A stretch of 64,000 nt of DNA, from contig CAWFGS010000003.1 of NCBI GenBank assembly GCA_963815535.1, positions 1 through 64,000 of the forward strand. Direction: 5' to 3'. The translations under genes were made by a program, and so were the position numbers. This document shows positions 30,837-39,372 of the stretch, piece after piece. Each line of letters starts with the position of its first letter. Within the stretch, counting starts at the first letter, position 1. The notes below the pieces were generated by a model. The model made no database searches. It worked only from the letters and a program-made list of their open reading frames with translations, and was not told the DNA's origin. This stretch comes from CAWFGS01 sp963815535. Its GTDB lineage: Bacteria > Pseudomonadota > Alphaproteobacteria > Sphingomonadales > Sphingomonadaceae.

Positions 30837-32669
30837 ATGAGCGATCGGCAACCCTTTGTCCTGCTGGATGATGCCCGCGATGGGGCCGACAGTGGGGCCG
30901 CCGACGCGCAGCTGTTCACGAACCCGACCCGGATTTTCACCGCGCGGCGCGCGGCGGACGTAGTGGAGGCTTTGACTGCGGCGGACGAGGCACGGCGCGC
31001 CACGGGCGGGCATCTCGCCGGATACATCGCCTACGAGGCTGGATTGGCGCTGGAACCCGCTTTGCATGCGCTCGCCGATGCGCGCATCGGGGCGGGCGGG
31101 CCGCTGGTGTGGCTCGGCCTGTTCGACGACGCGCAGACGATCCGGGCGGCGGACGTGCCGGCCTGGCTGTCGGACCATGCCGACGCAACCGCGCCGCCGC
31201 CATCGCTCGGCCCGCTCGACCCGCAGATATCGCCGGGCGCCTATCGCGCGGCGTTCGATGCGATGCGCGCGGCGATCGGGGCGGGCGATATCTATCAGGC
31301 GAACCTGACCTTCCCCTTGGCGGGGTCGTATCGCGGCGATCCGCTGGCGCTCTATGCTGCGCTGCGCGACACTGCGGCGGCGGGATATGGCGCGCTGGTG
31401 TTCGACGGATCGCACTGGCTCGCCAGCCTGTCGCCCGAATTGTTCGTCAGCCTGAAAGACGGATCGGCGAAAGCCAAACCGATGAAGGGCACGCGCCCGC
31501 GCCTTTCCGATCCAGATGCCGACGACGCCGCTCGTGACGATCTGGCGAACAGTGCGAAGGACCGCGCCGAAAACCTGATGATCGTCGATCTGATGCGAAA
31601 CGATCTGGCGCGCGTGGCGGTGGCGGGCAGCGTCGCGGTGGAAGCGCCGTTTGCCGTCGAATCCTACCCCACGGTGCACCAGATGGTATCGACCGTTCGG
31701 GCCCGACTGCGCGACGATATGGGCGCGGCCGACCTGCTGCGCGCGATCTTCCCGTGCGGATCGATTACCGGCGCACCGAAAATCCGCGCGATGGAACTGA
31801 TCGACGCGGTGGAACGCGATGCGCGCGGCCCCTATTGCGGGGCGATCGGGCGCATCGGCGCAAATGGCGATGCGGCGTTCAACGTCGCGATCCGCACCTT
31901 GCGCCTGACGCCGGTGGAAAACGGGCAGGGCAACGCCGTGCTGGGGGTCGGTTCCGCCATCGTCGCCGACAGCGAACCGATGGCGGAATGGCGCGAATGT
32001 CTGGTCAAGGGTGGCTTTGCCCGCGCTGTCGGCGCGAATGCGTCGGGCGTATCGGGCGCCGATCTGATCGAAACCATGCGGTTCGACCCCGACACCGGCA
32101 TCGCCCTTCTCGATCTGCATCTCGCCCGCCTGTCGGACAGCGCACGGGCGCTGGGCTTCGCGTTCGATCGCCATGCCGCCCGCAATCAAATCCATGCGCT
32201 GTGCTTCGAACTGGATGCGCCCGCCCGCGTGCGTCTGGTCGCGTCGCGCGGCGGGGCGATCGCGCTGGAAGCGGGGCCAGTCGCGGATGCCTGGCCCGAT
32301 CCGGCGATCTGCGCCGTGCTGCCGCTGCCCATCGATCCGTCCGACTGGCGGCTGCGGCACAAGACCACCGACCGCCATTTCTACGACGATGCGCGCGCCG
32401 TCGCTACCGATGCCGGCGCGCACGAGGCGCTGCTGCTGCGCGACGACGGTCTGCTGACCGAAGGGTGCATTACCAATCTGTTCGTGGAGCGTAGCGGCAC
32501 GTTCCTGACCCCGCCCGCCGCACTCGGCCTGCTGCCCGGCGTGCTACGCGCAGAAATGCTGGCCGACGGACGCGCGCGAGAGGCGGAGTTGCGGCTGGAC
32601 GACCTGCAACAAGGCTTCTGGATCGGCAACGCCTCGCGCGGACTTATGAAAGCCACCCTTCTGCGATGA
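30837..32669 (+). CDS. pabB-pabC: Fused aminodeoxychorismate synthase component I / aminodeoxychorismate lyase
   Basis: Folate pathway enzyme making p-aminobenzoate from chorismate. Residues 1 to about 390 are PabB: GDIYQANLTFPL, KPMKGTRPR (the lysine that distinguishes ADC synthase from anthranilate synthase), ENLMIVDLMRNDLARVA and FPCGSITGAPKIRAMELIDA. Residues from about 400 onward are the PLP-dependent lyase PabC: LIETMRFDPDTGIALLDLHL, the PLP lysine in LRHKTTDRHFYD and LLTEGCITNLFVERSG. Intact 610-residue frame. The amidotransferase PabA is not in the window. The stop overlaps the ATG of the next gene (ATGA, 32666-32669), so expression is coupled. Confidence 0.93.
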   Translation: MSDRQPFVLLDDARDGADSGAADAQLFTNPTRIFTARRAADVVEALTAADEARRATGGHLAGYIAYEAGLALEPALHALADARIGAGGPLVWLGLFDDAQTIRAADVPAWLSDHADATAPPPSLGPLDPQISPGAYRAAFDAMRAAIGAGDIYQANLTFPLAGSYRGDPLALYAALRDTAAAGYGALVFDGSHWLASLSPELFVSLKDGSAKAKPMKGTRPRLSDPDADDAARDDLANSAKDRAENLMIVDLMRNDLARVAVAGSVAVEAPFAVESYPTVHQMVSTVRARLRDDMGAADLLRAIFPCGSITGAPKIRAMELIDAVERDARGPYCGAIGRIGANGDAAFNVAIRTLRLTPVENGQGNAVLGVGSAIVADSEPMAEWRECLVKGGFARAVGANASGVSGADLIETMRFDPDTGIALLDLHLARLSDSARALGFAFDRHAARNQIHALCFELDAPARVRLVASRGGAIALEAGPVADAWPDPAICAVLPLPIDPSDWRLRHKTTDRHFYDDARAVATDAGAHEALLLRDDGLLTEGCITNLFVERSGTFLTPPAALGLLPGVLRAEMLADGRAREAELRLDDLQQGFWIGNASRGLMKATLLR

Positions 32670-33325
32670 GCGAACTTCCCATCCTGTTCGAAGACGGCGA
32701 AGCGCTGGTGATCGACAAACCGGCGGGCCTTGCCATCGATCGCCCACGCGCGGGCGGTGTCTCGCTCGACGATTTTCTGGACGATCTGCGGCTGGGGTTC
32801 CAGCGCCGCCCCGCCGCCGTTCACCGGCTGGACCGCGATACGTCGGGCTGCCTGCTGCTCGCGCGCAATCCCAAGGCGCTGAAACGCTTCGCCAGGGCGT
32901 TCGAGGAACGGGCGGTCGCCAAACGCTATCTCGGCATCGTCGCAGGCCCGGTTGCCGAAGAGGAAGGAACCATCGACCTCGCATTGTCGAAAATCAGCAG
33001 CGCGGAAAAAGGGTGGCGGATGATCCCGGCCAAGGCTGGCAAACCGTCGGTCACCCATTGGCGCAAACTGGCGGCGCTGGACGGCAACACGCTGGTCGAG
33101 TTTCGCCCCGAAACCGGCCGCACGCATCAAATCCGCATCCATGCCGCGGCGGGGCTGGGCCATGCGCTGCTGGGCGATCCCGTTTACGGCAACGAAGGCG
33201 GCGGCGCGGGGCGCACCATGCTGCATGCCGCCGCGCTGACCGTGCCGCGCGGCAACAAACCGCCTGTCGAGGCGGCGTCGCCGATGCCGCAGGATTTCCT
33301 CCGGCTCGGCTTCACCGATGCGTGA
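32666..33325 (+). CDS. RluA-family RNA pseudouridine synthase
   Basis: Isomerises uridine to pseudouridine in rRNA or tRNA. The catalytic aspartate is in the hallmark AVHRLDRDTSGCLLLARN. Other family motifs are VIDKPAGLAIDRP, KRYLGIVAGPV and LVEFRPETGRTHQIRIHAAA. Length 219 residues with no S4 domain, like RluA/TruC-type short members. Intact frame, overlapping the end of pabB-pabC by four bases. The exact target nucleotide cannot be deduced. The arfB-like gene follows after six bases, in the same frame beyond the stop. Confidence 0.92.
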   Translation: MSELPILFEDGEALVIDKPAGLAIDRPRAGGVSLDDFLDDLRLGFQRRPAAVHRLDRDTSGCLLLARNPKALKRFARAFEERAVAKRYLGIVAGPVAEEEGTIDLALSKISSAEKGWRMIPAKAGKPSVTHWRKLAALDGNTLVEFRPETGRTHQIRIHAAAGLGHALLGDPVYGNEGGGAGRTMLHAAALTVPRGNKPPVEAASPMPQDFLRLGFTDA

Positions 33326-33331
33326 CGCGCC

Positions 33332-33748
33332 TTGAACCAGAATATCGACGACATCCTCGATCGCGCGCACGGGCTGGCGAACGAAAAGTTCATCGCATCG
33401 TCCGGCCCCGGCGGGCAGAATGTGAACAAGGTGGCGACGGCGGTGCAACTGCGCCTCAACGTGTTCGCCCTGCGCCTGACGCCGGGCATGTTCAACCGTC
33501 TGAAAACGCTGGCGGGCAGCAAGATGACTGCGAGCGGCGAGATCGTGCTGACCGCGCGGGGCCATCGCACGCAGGACGCGAATCGGGACGATGCGCGCGA
33601 ACGGATGTCCGCCATGCTGCGCGCGGCCCATGCCGCGCCGGTCAAACGCAGGAAAAGCAGGCTGAACCGCATCAACAAGGAAGCGCGCATCAGGGGCAAG
33701 AAAAACCGCGGAACGGTGAAGGCCAACCGGGGCAAGGTGGAATGGTGA
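33332..33748 (+). CDS. arfB: Alternative ribosome-rescue peptidyl-tRNA hydrolase ArfB
   Basis: Release-factor-like protein that hydrolyses peptidyl-tRNA on stalled ribosomes. The catalytic loop is ASSGPGGQNVNKVAT, with the GGQ motif. The basic C-terminal tail (RKSRLNRINKEARIRGKKNR) is the part that enters the empty mRNA channel. Intact, 138 residues. The start must be TTG 33332, because the RluA-type stop at 33323-33325 lies in the same frame and no ATG or GTG follows it before the conserved region. Confidence 0.92.
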   Translation: MNQNIDDILDRAHGLANEKFIASSGPGGQNVNKVATAVQLRLNVFALRLTPGMFNRLKTLAGSKMTASGEIVLTARGHRTQDANRDDARERMSAMLRAAHAAPVKRRKSRLNRINKEARIRGKKNRGTVKANRGKVEW

Positions 33749-33811
33749 TGCGGGAGTGTTGCCGAACGCGAATGCTTGACTTTATGGGGACACGGGGCCA
33801 ATGGCGGCGGC

Positions 33812-33840
33812 TTGAACAAGCCGCGCGCAACCGTTTATGC
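33812..33840 (+). promoter_or_regulatory. Candidate sigma70 promoter of rpmG
   Basis: TTGAAC (33812-33817) and TTATGC (33835-33840) are separated by exactly 17 bases and lie 45 bases before the L33 start. A second, weaker TTGACT is at about 33775. Confidence 0.5.
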
Positions 33841-33884
33841 GCCCGGCCCATACACACTGCACACCACCGAATTAGGATACCGTA

Positions 33885-34052
33885 ATGGCGAAGTCTGCAA
33901 CCGTTAAGATCAAGCTGGTTTCGACCGCAGACACCGGCTTTTATTACGTAACCAAGAAAAATCCGCGCAACATCACGGAAAAGATGACTTTCCGCAAATA
34001 CGATCCCGTCGTGCGCAAGCATGTCGAGTTCAAGGAAGCGAAGATCAAGTAA
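33885..34052 (+). CDS. rpmG: 50S ribosomal protein L33
   Basis: Small basic large-subunit protein near the E site. The complete 55-residue sequence starts MAKSATVKIKLVSTADTGFY and contains YVTKKNPRN and FRKYDPVVRKHVEFKEAKIK, the standard C-terminus. It is the zinc-independent (C-minus) form, as the paired CxxC motifs are absent. AGGATA lies upstream of ATG 33885. A monocistronic unit is likely. Confidence 0.96.
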   Translation: MAKSATVKIKLVSTADTGFYYVTKKNPRNITEKMTFRKYDPVVRKHVEFKEAKIK

Positions 34053-34105
34053 TTCGGGGATATCGCCTGAACGGTGGGTTCGTCTGAATGGCGGGAACCG
34101 GGCGG

Positions 34106-34120
34106 GTTCACTGACGGTTC
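34106..34120 (+). promoter_or_regulatory. LexA-box-like GTTC-N7-GTTC upstream of lolA
   Basis: GTTC at 34106-34109 and 34117-34120 with a 7-base spacer, followed by TATAAA at 34133-34138, just before the lolA ATG (34146). The eight fixed bases would occur about once per strand in 64 kb by chance, so SOS control of lolA is only a possibility. Confidence 0.3.
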
Positions 34121-34145
34121 AACGCTCACGTCTATAAACGAGAGC

Positions 34146-34814
34146 ATGATGACCCTTATTTCCAAGATTACCGCAACACCGATTCGCGCCGCCATGTTCG
34201 GCGCGCTGGCGCTCGCCATTCCCGCAACGGTACTGACCGTGCCCGCTACGCCCGCGCTGGCGGCGGCGGGCGATCTCGACCGCGCCGTGACCGCCCTGCG
34301 CGGCATTTCGACTATGCAGGCCGATTTCACGCAGACCGATCGCAACCGGCAGACTGTCGGCGGTGTGATGACGCTGAAACGGCCGGGCAAGATCCGTTTC
34401 GAATACGACAAATCCGTGCCGCTGCTGGTCGTATCCAACGGCAAATCGATGTATATGGTCGATTACGAAGTCAATCAGGTCCAGCGCTGGCCGATCAAGA
34501 ATTCGCCGCTCGGCGCATTGCTCGATCCCAGCCGCGACATCAAACAGTTCGGCAAGCTGGTTCCGACCGGCAATTCCGACGTGGTCAGTGTGGAAGTGCG
34601 CGATCCGAAGAAGCCGGAATTCGGCGTCATCACGATGATCTTCGTCCGCAATGCCAGCGCGCCGGGCGGATTGCAGTTGACCAATTGGGTCGCGCTCGAT
34701 TCGCAGAATCACCGCACCACCGTTCGCCTTCGCAATCACCGTTACGGGGTCAGCGTTGCGGACAGCGCGTTCACCTTCCGCGATCCGCGCAAATCGTCTC
34801 GTCGTCCACGGTGA
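34146..34814 (+). CDS. lolA: Outer-membrane lipoprotein carrier protein LolA
   Basis: Periplasmic chaperone carrying lipoproteins from LolCDE to the outer membrane. Signal peptide ends at VPATPALAAAGD. Mature part: ALRGISTMQADFTQTDRNRQ, GVMTLKRPGKIRFEYDKSVP, GKSMYMVDYEVNQVQRWPI, and the final strand SAFTFRDPRK typical of LolA. Intact, about 222 residues. xthA follows after a 375-base gap with a terminator. Its clients would include the PstS-like and small lipoproteins in this window only if those are outer-membrane proteins. Confidence 0.92.
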   Translation: MMTLISKITATPIRAAMFGALALAIPATVLTVPATPALAAAGDLDRAVTALRGISTMQADFTQTDRNRQTVGGVMTLKRPGKIRFEYDKSVPLLVVSNGKSMYMVDYEVNQVQRWPIKNSPLGALLDPSRDIKQFGKLVPTGNSDVVSVEVRDPKKPEFGVITMIFVRNASAPGGLQLTNWVALDSQNHRTTVRLRNHRYGVSVADSAFTFRDPRKSSRRPR

Positions 34815-35188
34815 ACGGATGGGTGGTGCGCCGTGCGTTCGGTGCGGCGATTGCCCACATGATGTTCATTGCGGGGAAAGCCGAACACGGGTAATTTAAC
34901 CGCTCAAATCGGCTGAGAGGGGATTTCCCCCCTGTTGTCCCTTTCGCGAAGGTCGGTTTGAAACAGCGTGACGAACGCTAATGGAAACCCCCATCCCAAT
35001 GCCCCCGGGGTGGGGGTTTCTTTGTTTTTATTGGCCTTCAAACGCCGGGCGCGAACCTTCCGGTCCACTTGGCTTCGCCGCACAAGCGGCGGCGCGCGGT
35101 CGCGCTCTGGCTGCCGCGATGAAGATCCGATCATCGCCGTTTAGGTGATTGCTGGACCGTCGCTGCTTCGCTCTCTATCGCCAGCACC
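34815..35188. other. Intergenic region between lolA and xthA
   Basis: 374 bases without a supported gene. It holds the terminator at 34985-35030 and otherwise no feature I can name. Short open frames on both strands here have arginine-rich composition and no recognisable motif. Confidence 0.5.
34985..35030 (+). terminator. Rho-independent terminator downstream of lolA
   Basis: AAACCCCCATCCC (34985-34997) pairs with GGGGTGGGGGTTT (35007-35019) with one wobble; a T-rich tail (TCTTTGTTTTT) follows. Confidence 0.8.
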
Positions 35189-35984
35189 ATGATCTCCGTT
35201 GCCACCTGGAATATAAATTCGGTCCGTTTGCGGATGCCGATCGTCGAACGGTTTTTGCTGGAACACGCGCCCGACGTGTTGTGCCTGCAGGAAATCAAGA
35301 CGGTGGCCGAGCTGTTCCCTTACGCCGCGTTCGAAGCGTTGGGTTACACGCACCACGCCGTCCACGGGCAAAAGGGTTATCACGGCGTCGCCACCGTTTC
35401 GCGCATCCCGTTCGAGGAGGTGTCGCGCCACGACTGGCAGGCCAATGGCGAAGCGCGGCATGTCGGCGTGGAGCTGCTCGGCCCGGGCAAGGGCACGGTG
35501 ATCGAAAACGTCTACATTCCCGCCGGCGGTGACACGCCGGACCGCGGATCAGAACCCCAAATTCGGCCAGAAGCTGGACTTCTTCGCGCGGATGACGGAC
35601 TGGGCGCAGACGATCGACCGCCCCACCCTGATCGTCGGCGATTTCAATGTCGCCCCGCTGCCCAGCGACGTGTGGAGCCACAAGCAACTGCTGAAAGTCG
35701 TCAGCCACACGCCCGTCGAGGTCGAAACGCTGGCACGGTTTCAGGCGGCGCACGACTGGGTCGATCTGGGGCGCAAGCATGTGCCCGATCCGGCGCGCTA
35801 TTATTCCTGGTGGAGCTATCGCTCGAAAGACTACCGCACCGGCGATCGCGGGCGGCGGCTGGACCATATGTGGGCATCGCCGGAACTGGCGGCGCAATCC
35901 ATCGCGCATCATGTGCACGAGGATGCGCGCGGGTGGGAGAAACCGTCGGACCATGTGCCGCTGGTGACGGAGTTCGACATCTGA
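35189..35984 (+). CDS. xthA: Exodeoxyribonuclease III / AP endonuclease
   Basis: Mg-dependent repair nuclease cutting at abasic sites and degrading 3' ends. Motifs: MISVATWNINSVRLRMP (Asn), DVLCLQEIKT (metal Glu), YHGVATVSRIP, then after a frameshift near 35545 LIVGDFNVAPLPSDVW (Asp/Asn), YYSWWSYRSKDYRTGDRGRR, LDHMWASPEL (Asp) and KPSDHVPLV (Asp-His pair). About 264 residues. The ribA reading frame begins at its stop codon. Confidence 0.93.
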
Positions 35985-37059
35985 GCGAGCGCTCTTCCCC
36001 GTCCCCATCGCGGCGGGTGGCGCAGGCGATCGACGCGCTGCGCCATGGCTGGCCGATCGCGATCGACGATGGCCCCGTGTTGCTACCGGTGGAAACCGCC
36101 ATCGCGCCCGATGCGCTCGCCGCCACGGATGCTGATATCCTGCGCCCGTGCAGCGACGCTGAAACTCGCCAATCAGAAGGACGCCTGCGCCCCCGAAGCG
36201 CCGGTCCTGATTGCCGCCATCGACGATGCGTTCACCCTTGCCGGCGCGCTGCCGATCGCGGACCCCGCACTCGATCTGGGCAATCCGATGAAGGGGCCGT
36301 TCCGCGCCCTGCCCTGCGATTGGCCGCACGCTGCCACCGCTGCGCTGGAACTGGCGCGCATTGCCGGCATCCTGCCCGCATTCATGGTCGATGCGGACCA
36401 TGCGGGCGAGGCGCAGGCGGTCTGCTCCGCCGATCTGCCGCAATGGTCCGACACGGGCGCATTGCGAATTGCCGCGCGCGCGACCTTGCCGGTCGCCGCC
36501 AGCGACGATGCCCGGATCGTCGCATTCCGCAGCGCGGACGACACGCGCGAACATGTCGCGCTGATTATCGGACAACAGACCGGCGACCGCGTGCCGCTGG
36601 TCCGCCTGCATTCCGAATGCCTGACCGGCGACATCCTGGGCAGCTTGAAATGCGATTGCGGGCCGCAATTGAATGCCAGCCTGGCGGCAATGGCGCAGGA
36701 AAGCGCGCGCGGTGGGTGGGGTGTGCTGCTGTATCTGCGGCAGGAGGGGCGCGGCATCGGCCTGGTCAACAAATTGCGCGCCTATGCCCTGCAGGATCAG
36801 GGGTTCGACACGGTCGATGCGAACCGGCGGCTGGGCCTACCGGACGAGGCGCGCGATTTCCCCGTAGCGGCGCGTATGCTGACGCTGCTGGAGTGCGCGC
36901 ACGATCCGGTTGATGACCAACAATCCGGCCAAGGTTGCGGCGTTGGAAGCGGCCGGCATCACGGTTATCGAGCGTGTGCCGCATCAGCTGCCCGACAATC
37001 CGCACAATGCCCGCTATCTGGCGACGAAGCGCGACCGTTCCGGGCATTTGCTCCTCTGA
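35981..37059 (+). CDS. ribA: GTP cyclohydrolase II
   Basis: First riboflavin-pathway step: GTP to diaminopyrimidine, formate and pyrophosphate. The N-terminal region (SRRVAQAIDALRHGWPIAID) resembles the extended alphaproteobacterial form related to RibB. Catalytic core: VPLVRLHSECLTGDILGSLK with zinc cysteines continuing CDCGPQL, YLRQEGRGIGLVNKLRAYAL, DTVDANRRLGLPDEARDF and MTNNPAKVAALEAAGITVIE. The start is uncertain: CTG 35981 overlapping the xthA stop, or GTG 36017. Frameshifts near 36150 and 36905. The N-terminal domain seems to lack the DHBP-synthase acidic motif, so only the RibA activity is supported. It abuts the convergent psd gene. Confidence 0.9.
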
Positions 37060-37907
37060 TCAGGCGGCAGTGTAACGACCGATGGCCTGCCCCATCCGCA
37101 CGCTGTCGCCCGCTTTCAATCCCGCCGTCCATTCGATACGGTCCTGTTCGAACAGCAGGATGACTGTCGATCCCAGCAGGAACCGGCCCATTTCCGCGCC
37201 CGCATCCAGTTTGGTGCGGCGTGCCCGGTGTATCGCGTTCCAGCCGCTTGCCATGCGGCGCGACGCGCCCGCCCCAAACGGTTTCGATCCCCGCCACGAT
37301 CATCGCGCCGACCATCACGCTGGCCATGCTGCCGTGCGACGTGTCGAAGATGCAGGACAGTCGTTCGTTGCGGGCGAACAGGCCGGGCACGCCAGCGGCG
37401 GTCGCCTGATTGACGGAGAACAGATCGCCCGGAACGTATGTCGTGCTTTCCAGAGTGCCACCGGTAGGCATGTGGACGCGGTGGTAATCCTTGGGCGAAA
37501 GATAGACGGTGATGAAATTGCCGTTGTGGAACCGCTTCGCCAGCGCCTCGTCCCCGCCCAGCAGCTGTGCGACGGTATAATCGTGCCCCTTCGCCTGCAG
37601 GATGCGCCCATCGGCGATCCGGCCAAGCTGGCTGACCGCACCGTCCGCCGGGCACAGGACGCAGGTTTCGGCATCGGCCAGTGGCCGCGCGCCGGGTTTC
37701 AATGCGCGAGTGAAGAAATCGTTGAAGGATTTATATTGCCCCAGCGGCCGCTCCGCTTCCGCCATATCCACGTCGTAAGCGCGCACGAAACGGCGGATCA
37801 GCGGGTCGCGAACGGACGGACGTTCGCTGGCCGCAATGCGCCCGGCGAACCGGGTCAAGGCCAAGCTGCGGCAAAGCGTGCTGCAAGCGGACGAACAGGC
37901 TGCTCAT
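37060..37907 (-). CDS. psd: Phosphatidylserine decarboxylase proenzyme
   Basis: Converts phosphatidylserine to phosphatidylethanolamine at the inner membrane. The proenzyme self-cleaves at the LGST motif, visible in MGRFLLGSTVILLFEQDRIE, where Ser becomes the pyruvoyl cofactor. Other conserved parts: QYKSFNDFFTRALKPGARPL, CPADGAVSQLGRI, VYLSPKDYHRVHMPTGGTLE and FARNERLSCIFDT. Start ATG 37907 (MSSLFVRLQHALPQ). Frameshifts near 37865 and 37240. About 282 residues. Its stop abuts the ribA stop, so the two convergent genes have no spacer. Confidence 0.93.
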
Positions 37908-37925
37908 CGCGCGATCATCGGAATG

Positions 37926-38201
37926 TCATCGCAATTGGGAATCCTTGCTGCCGCGGCGGTTGAAGGCGCTGTGCCGCACGGCACCGTCGCGTTCCGACTG
38001 GCATTGCACGCATGTCCGCACGCCGGGAAGGGCGGCGCGGCGTTTTTCGGGAATATTTTCGCCGCAATCGTCGCAATATTTCGCACTGTCACGGGGGCGT
38101 GTGCCCTTGGGCATACCCGAACGTGCGGCAGTCACCGCATCCTTGATCGTGTCGTCGATCTGATCCTGCACCGCGCCGTCGCGTGCCCATCCGCCTGCCA
38201 T
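37926..38201 (-). CDS. DksA/TraR-type C4 zinc-finger protein
   Basis: Short 91-residue protein of the TraR/DksA family (YbiI-like). The zinc finger is YCDDCGENIPEKRRAALPG followed by RTCVQCQSERD, with four cysteines in the CxxC-x17-CxxC arrangement. The N-terminus (MAGGWARDGAVQDQIDDTIK) replaces the long coiled coil of DksA, so it may bind RNA polymerase's secondary channel only like short TraR, or not at all. Intact; 18 bases upstream of psd on the same strand, possibly co-transcribed. Confidence 0.88.
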   Translation of the reverse strand: MAGGWARDGAVQDQIDDTIKDAVTAARSGMPKGTRPRDSAKYCDDCGENIPEKRRAALPGVRTCVQCQSERDGAVRHSAFNRRGSKDSQLR

Positions 38202-38283
38202 TGTTCAGCTCCTGTCGGAACGTTAACGGATGGCGGCAGGGGGGAGTTCCGCCTGAAGGAGTTCCCGCGTAAAACGATCGCCG

Positions 38284-39321
38284 TCAGCGGCGTTCGAAAC
38301 CCGACAGGCCCTGCCCCAGCTTGTTGTCGTCGATATCCAGCGCGGCCCCGCTCCAATCCGCGACGAAGATCGTGTCGCGCGCCACGCCCGGCACGATGCG
38401 CGCATCGTTGCCTGCGATCTGCAGACCGTCCGACGCGTGCAGCTTTTCTTCCGCGCCCACCGCGATGAAGGCGCTGTAATTTTCCTTGTCGCGCCCTTGC
38501 ACGAACCAGTTGTTGGTAATCTGCCCGGTCGCACCCGCCGGCAGGTCGATCATGTAATTCGTGCCGCTGCCGTTGGAATCATCGAAGCTGGAAGCGGCGA
38601 TTTCCACCTTGGCGGCGCGCGATTTGACGTAATGGCCGCCCTGACCGCGTTCGAACCGGCTGCGGGTGACGCGCAGCTGGCCGTAATCGCCGATATAGAT
38701 CGAATGCGCGCAGCCGCCTGCCCCTTCGCATGTGCCCAGCCCGGTGAAGGTCGATTTGTCGATCACGATGCGCGCCCCTGCATCGTTGCCGCTCAGAATG
38801 CCCTGCTGGCTGTCGGCGAAGCGGCTTTGCGCGACCGTCAGATCGCCGCTTTCAAGCCGGATACCCGCGCCATTGAAATCGGGGACCGCCATGCCGCGAA
38901 ACTGGATGCCCGACACGCTGGCATTCCGGCCGCGCAGCACGAAAGCCGCCTTGCCTTCGCACGTCACACCGTCGAACGTCACGCTGCCGGGCTGGCTCGC
39001 CATATAGGATATCGATCCCGCCTGCTGCACTGCGCATTCGCGATAGATGCCAGGCGCAATGGCCAGCGTCGCCGTGCCCGAACCGATGGCATCCACGGCC
39101 TGTTGCAGACTGGTGTAGCTGCGGCCCGTTTCCACCACGGAAAACGGCTGCGCGGGCGTTTGTGCCAGCAACGCCGCCGCGGGAATGATCGCGATGGCGG
39201 CTGCGGCGACCAGGCCTGCCAGTCTAAGCGACGGGCGTGAGCGTTCGATAGGGGCGCGTTCGGTAGGGGCGCGTTCCGCGGTTATGGGGAGTGGGCTGGC
39301 GTGAAAGGCGGTCTGGGTCAT
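38284..39321 (-). CDS. Right-handed parallel beta-helix protein, membrane-anchored or secreted
   Basis: Intact 345-residue protein. After a 30-residue cytoplasmic start with a short repeat (PTERAPIER), a hydrophobic segment LRLAGLVAAAAIAIIPAAAL acts as anchor or uncleaved signal. The rest is a pectate-lyase-like beta-helix: repeated rungs such as SYTSLQQAVDAIGSG, FDGVTCEGKAAFVLRGRNAS, IRLESGDLTVAQSRFADSQQ, VIDKSTFTGLGTCEG and LRVTRSRFERGQGGHYVKSR. Asn/Gly-rich turns are visible. No catalytic triad is identifiable. It could bind or modify extracellular polysaccharide; function not assigned. Confidence 0.82.
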   Translation of the reverse strand: MTQTAFHASPLPITAERAPTERAPIERSRPSLRLAGLVAAAAIAIIPAAALLAQTPAQPFSVVETGRSYTSLQQAVDAIGSGTATLAIAPGIYRECAVQQAGSISYMASQPGSVTFDGVTCEGKAAFVLRGRNASVSGIQFRGMAVPDFNGAGIRLESGDLTVAQSRFADSQQGILSGNDAGARIVIDKSTFTGLGTCEGAGGCAHSIYIGDYGQLRVTRSRFERGQGGHYVKSRAAKVEIAASSFDDSNGSGTNYMIDLPAGATGQITNNWFVQGRDKENYSAFIAVGAEEKLHASDGLQIAGNDARIVPGVARDTIFVADWSGAALDIDDNKLGQGLSGFERR

Positions 39322-39372
39322 TCGATCACGGATAGGGTGGGAAGGTTAACGGGCCGATAATCGATGCGGCGA

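Noticed and set aside
34904..35134. Small minus-strand open frame between lolA and xthA
   Set aside because: Spans the intrinsic terminator and has Arg/Lys-rich composition with no domain or ribosome site.
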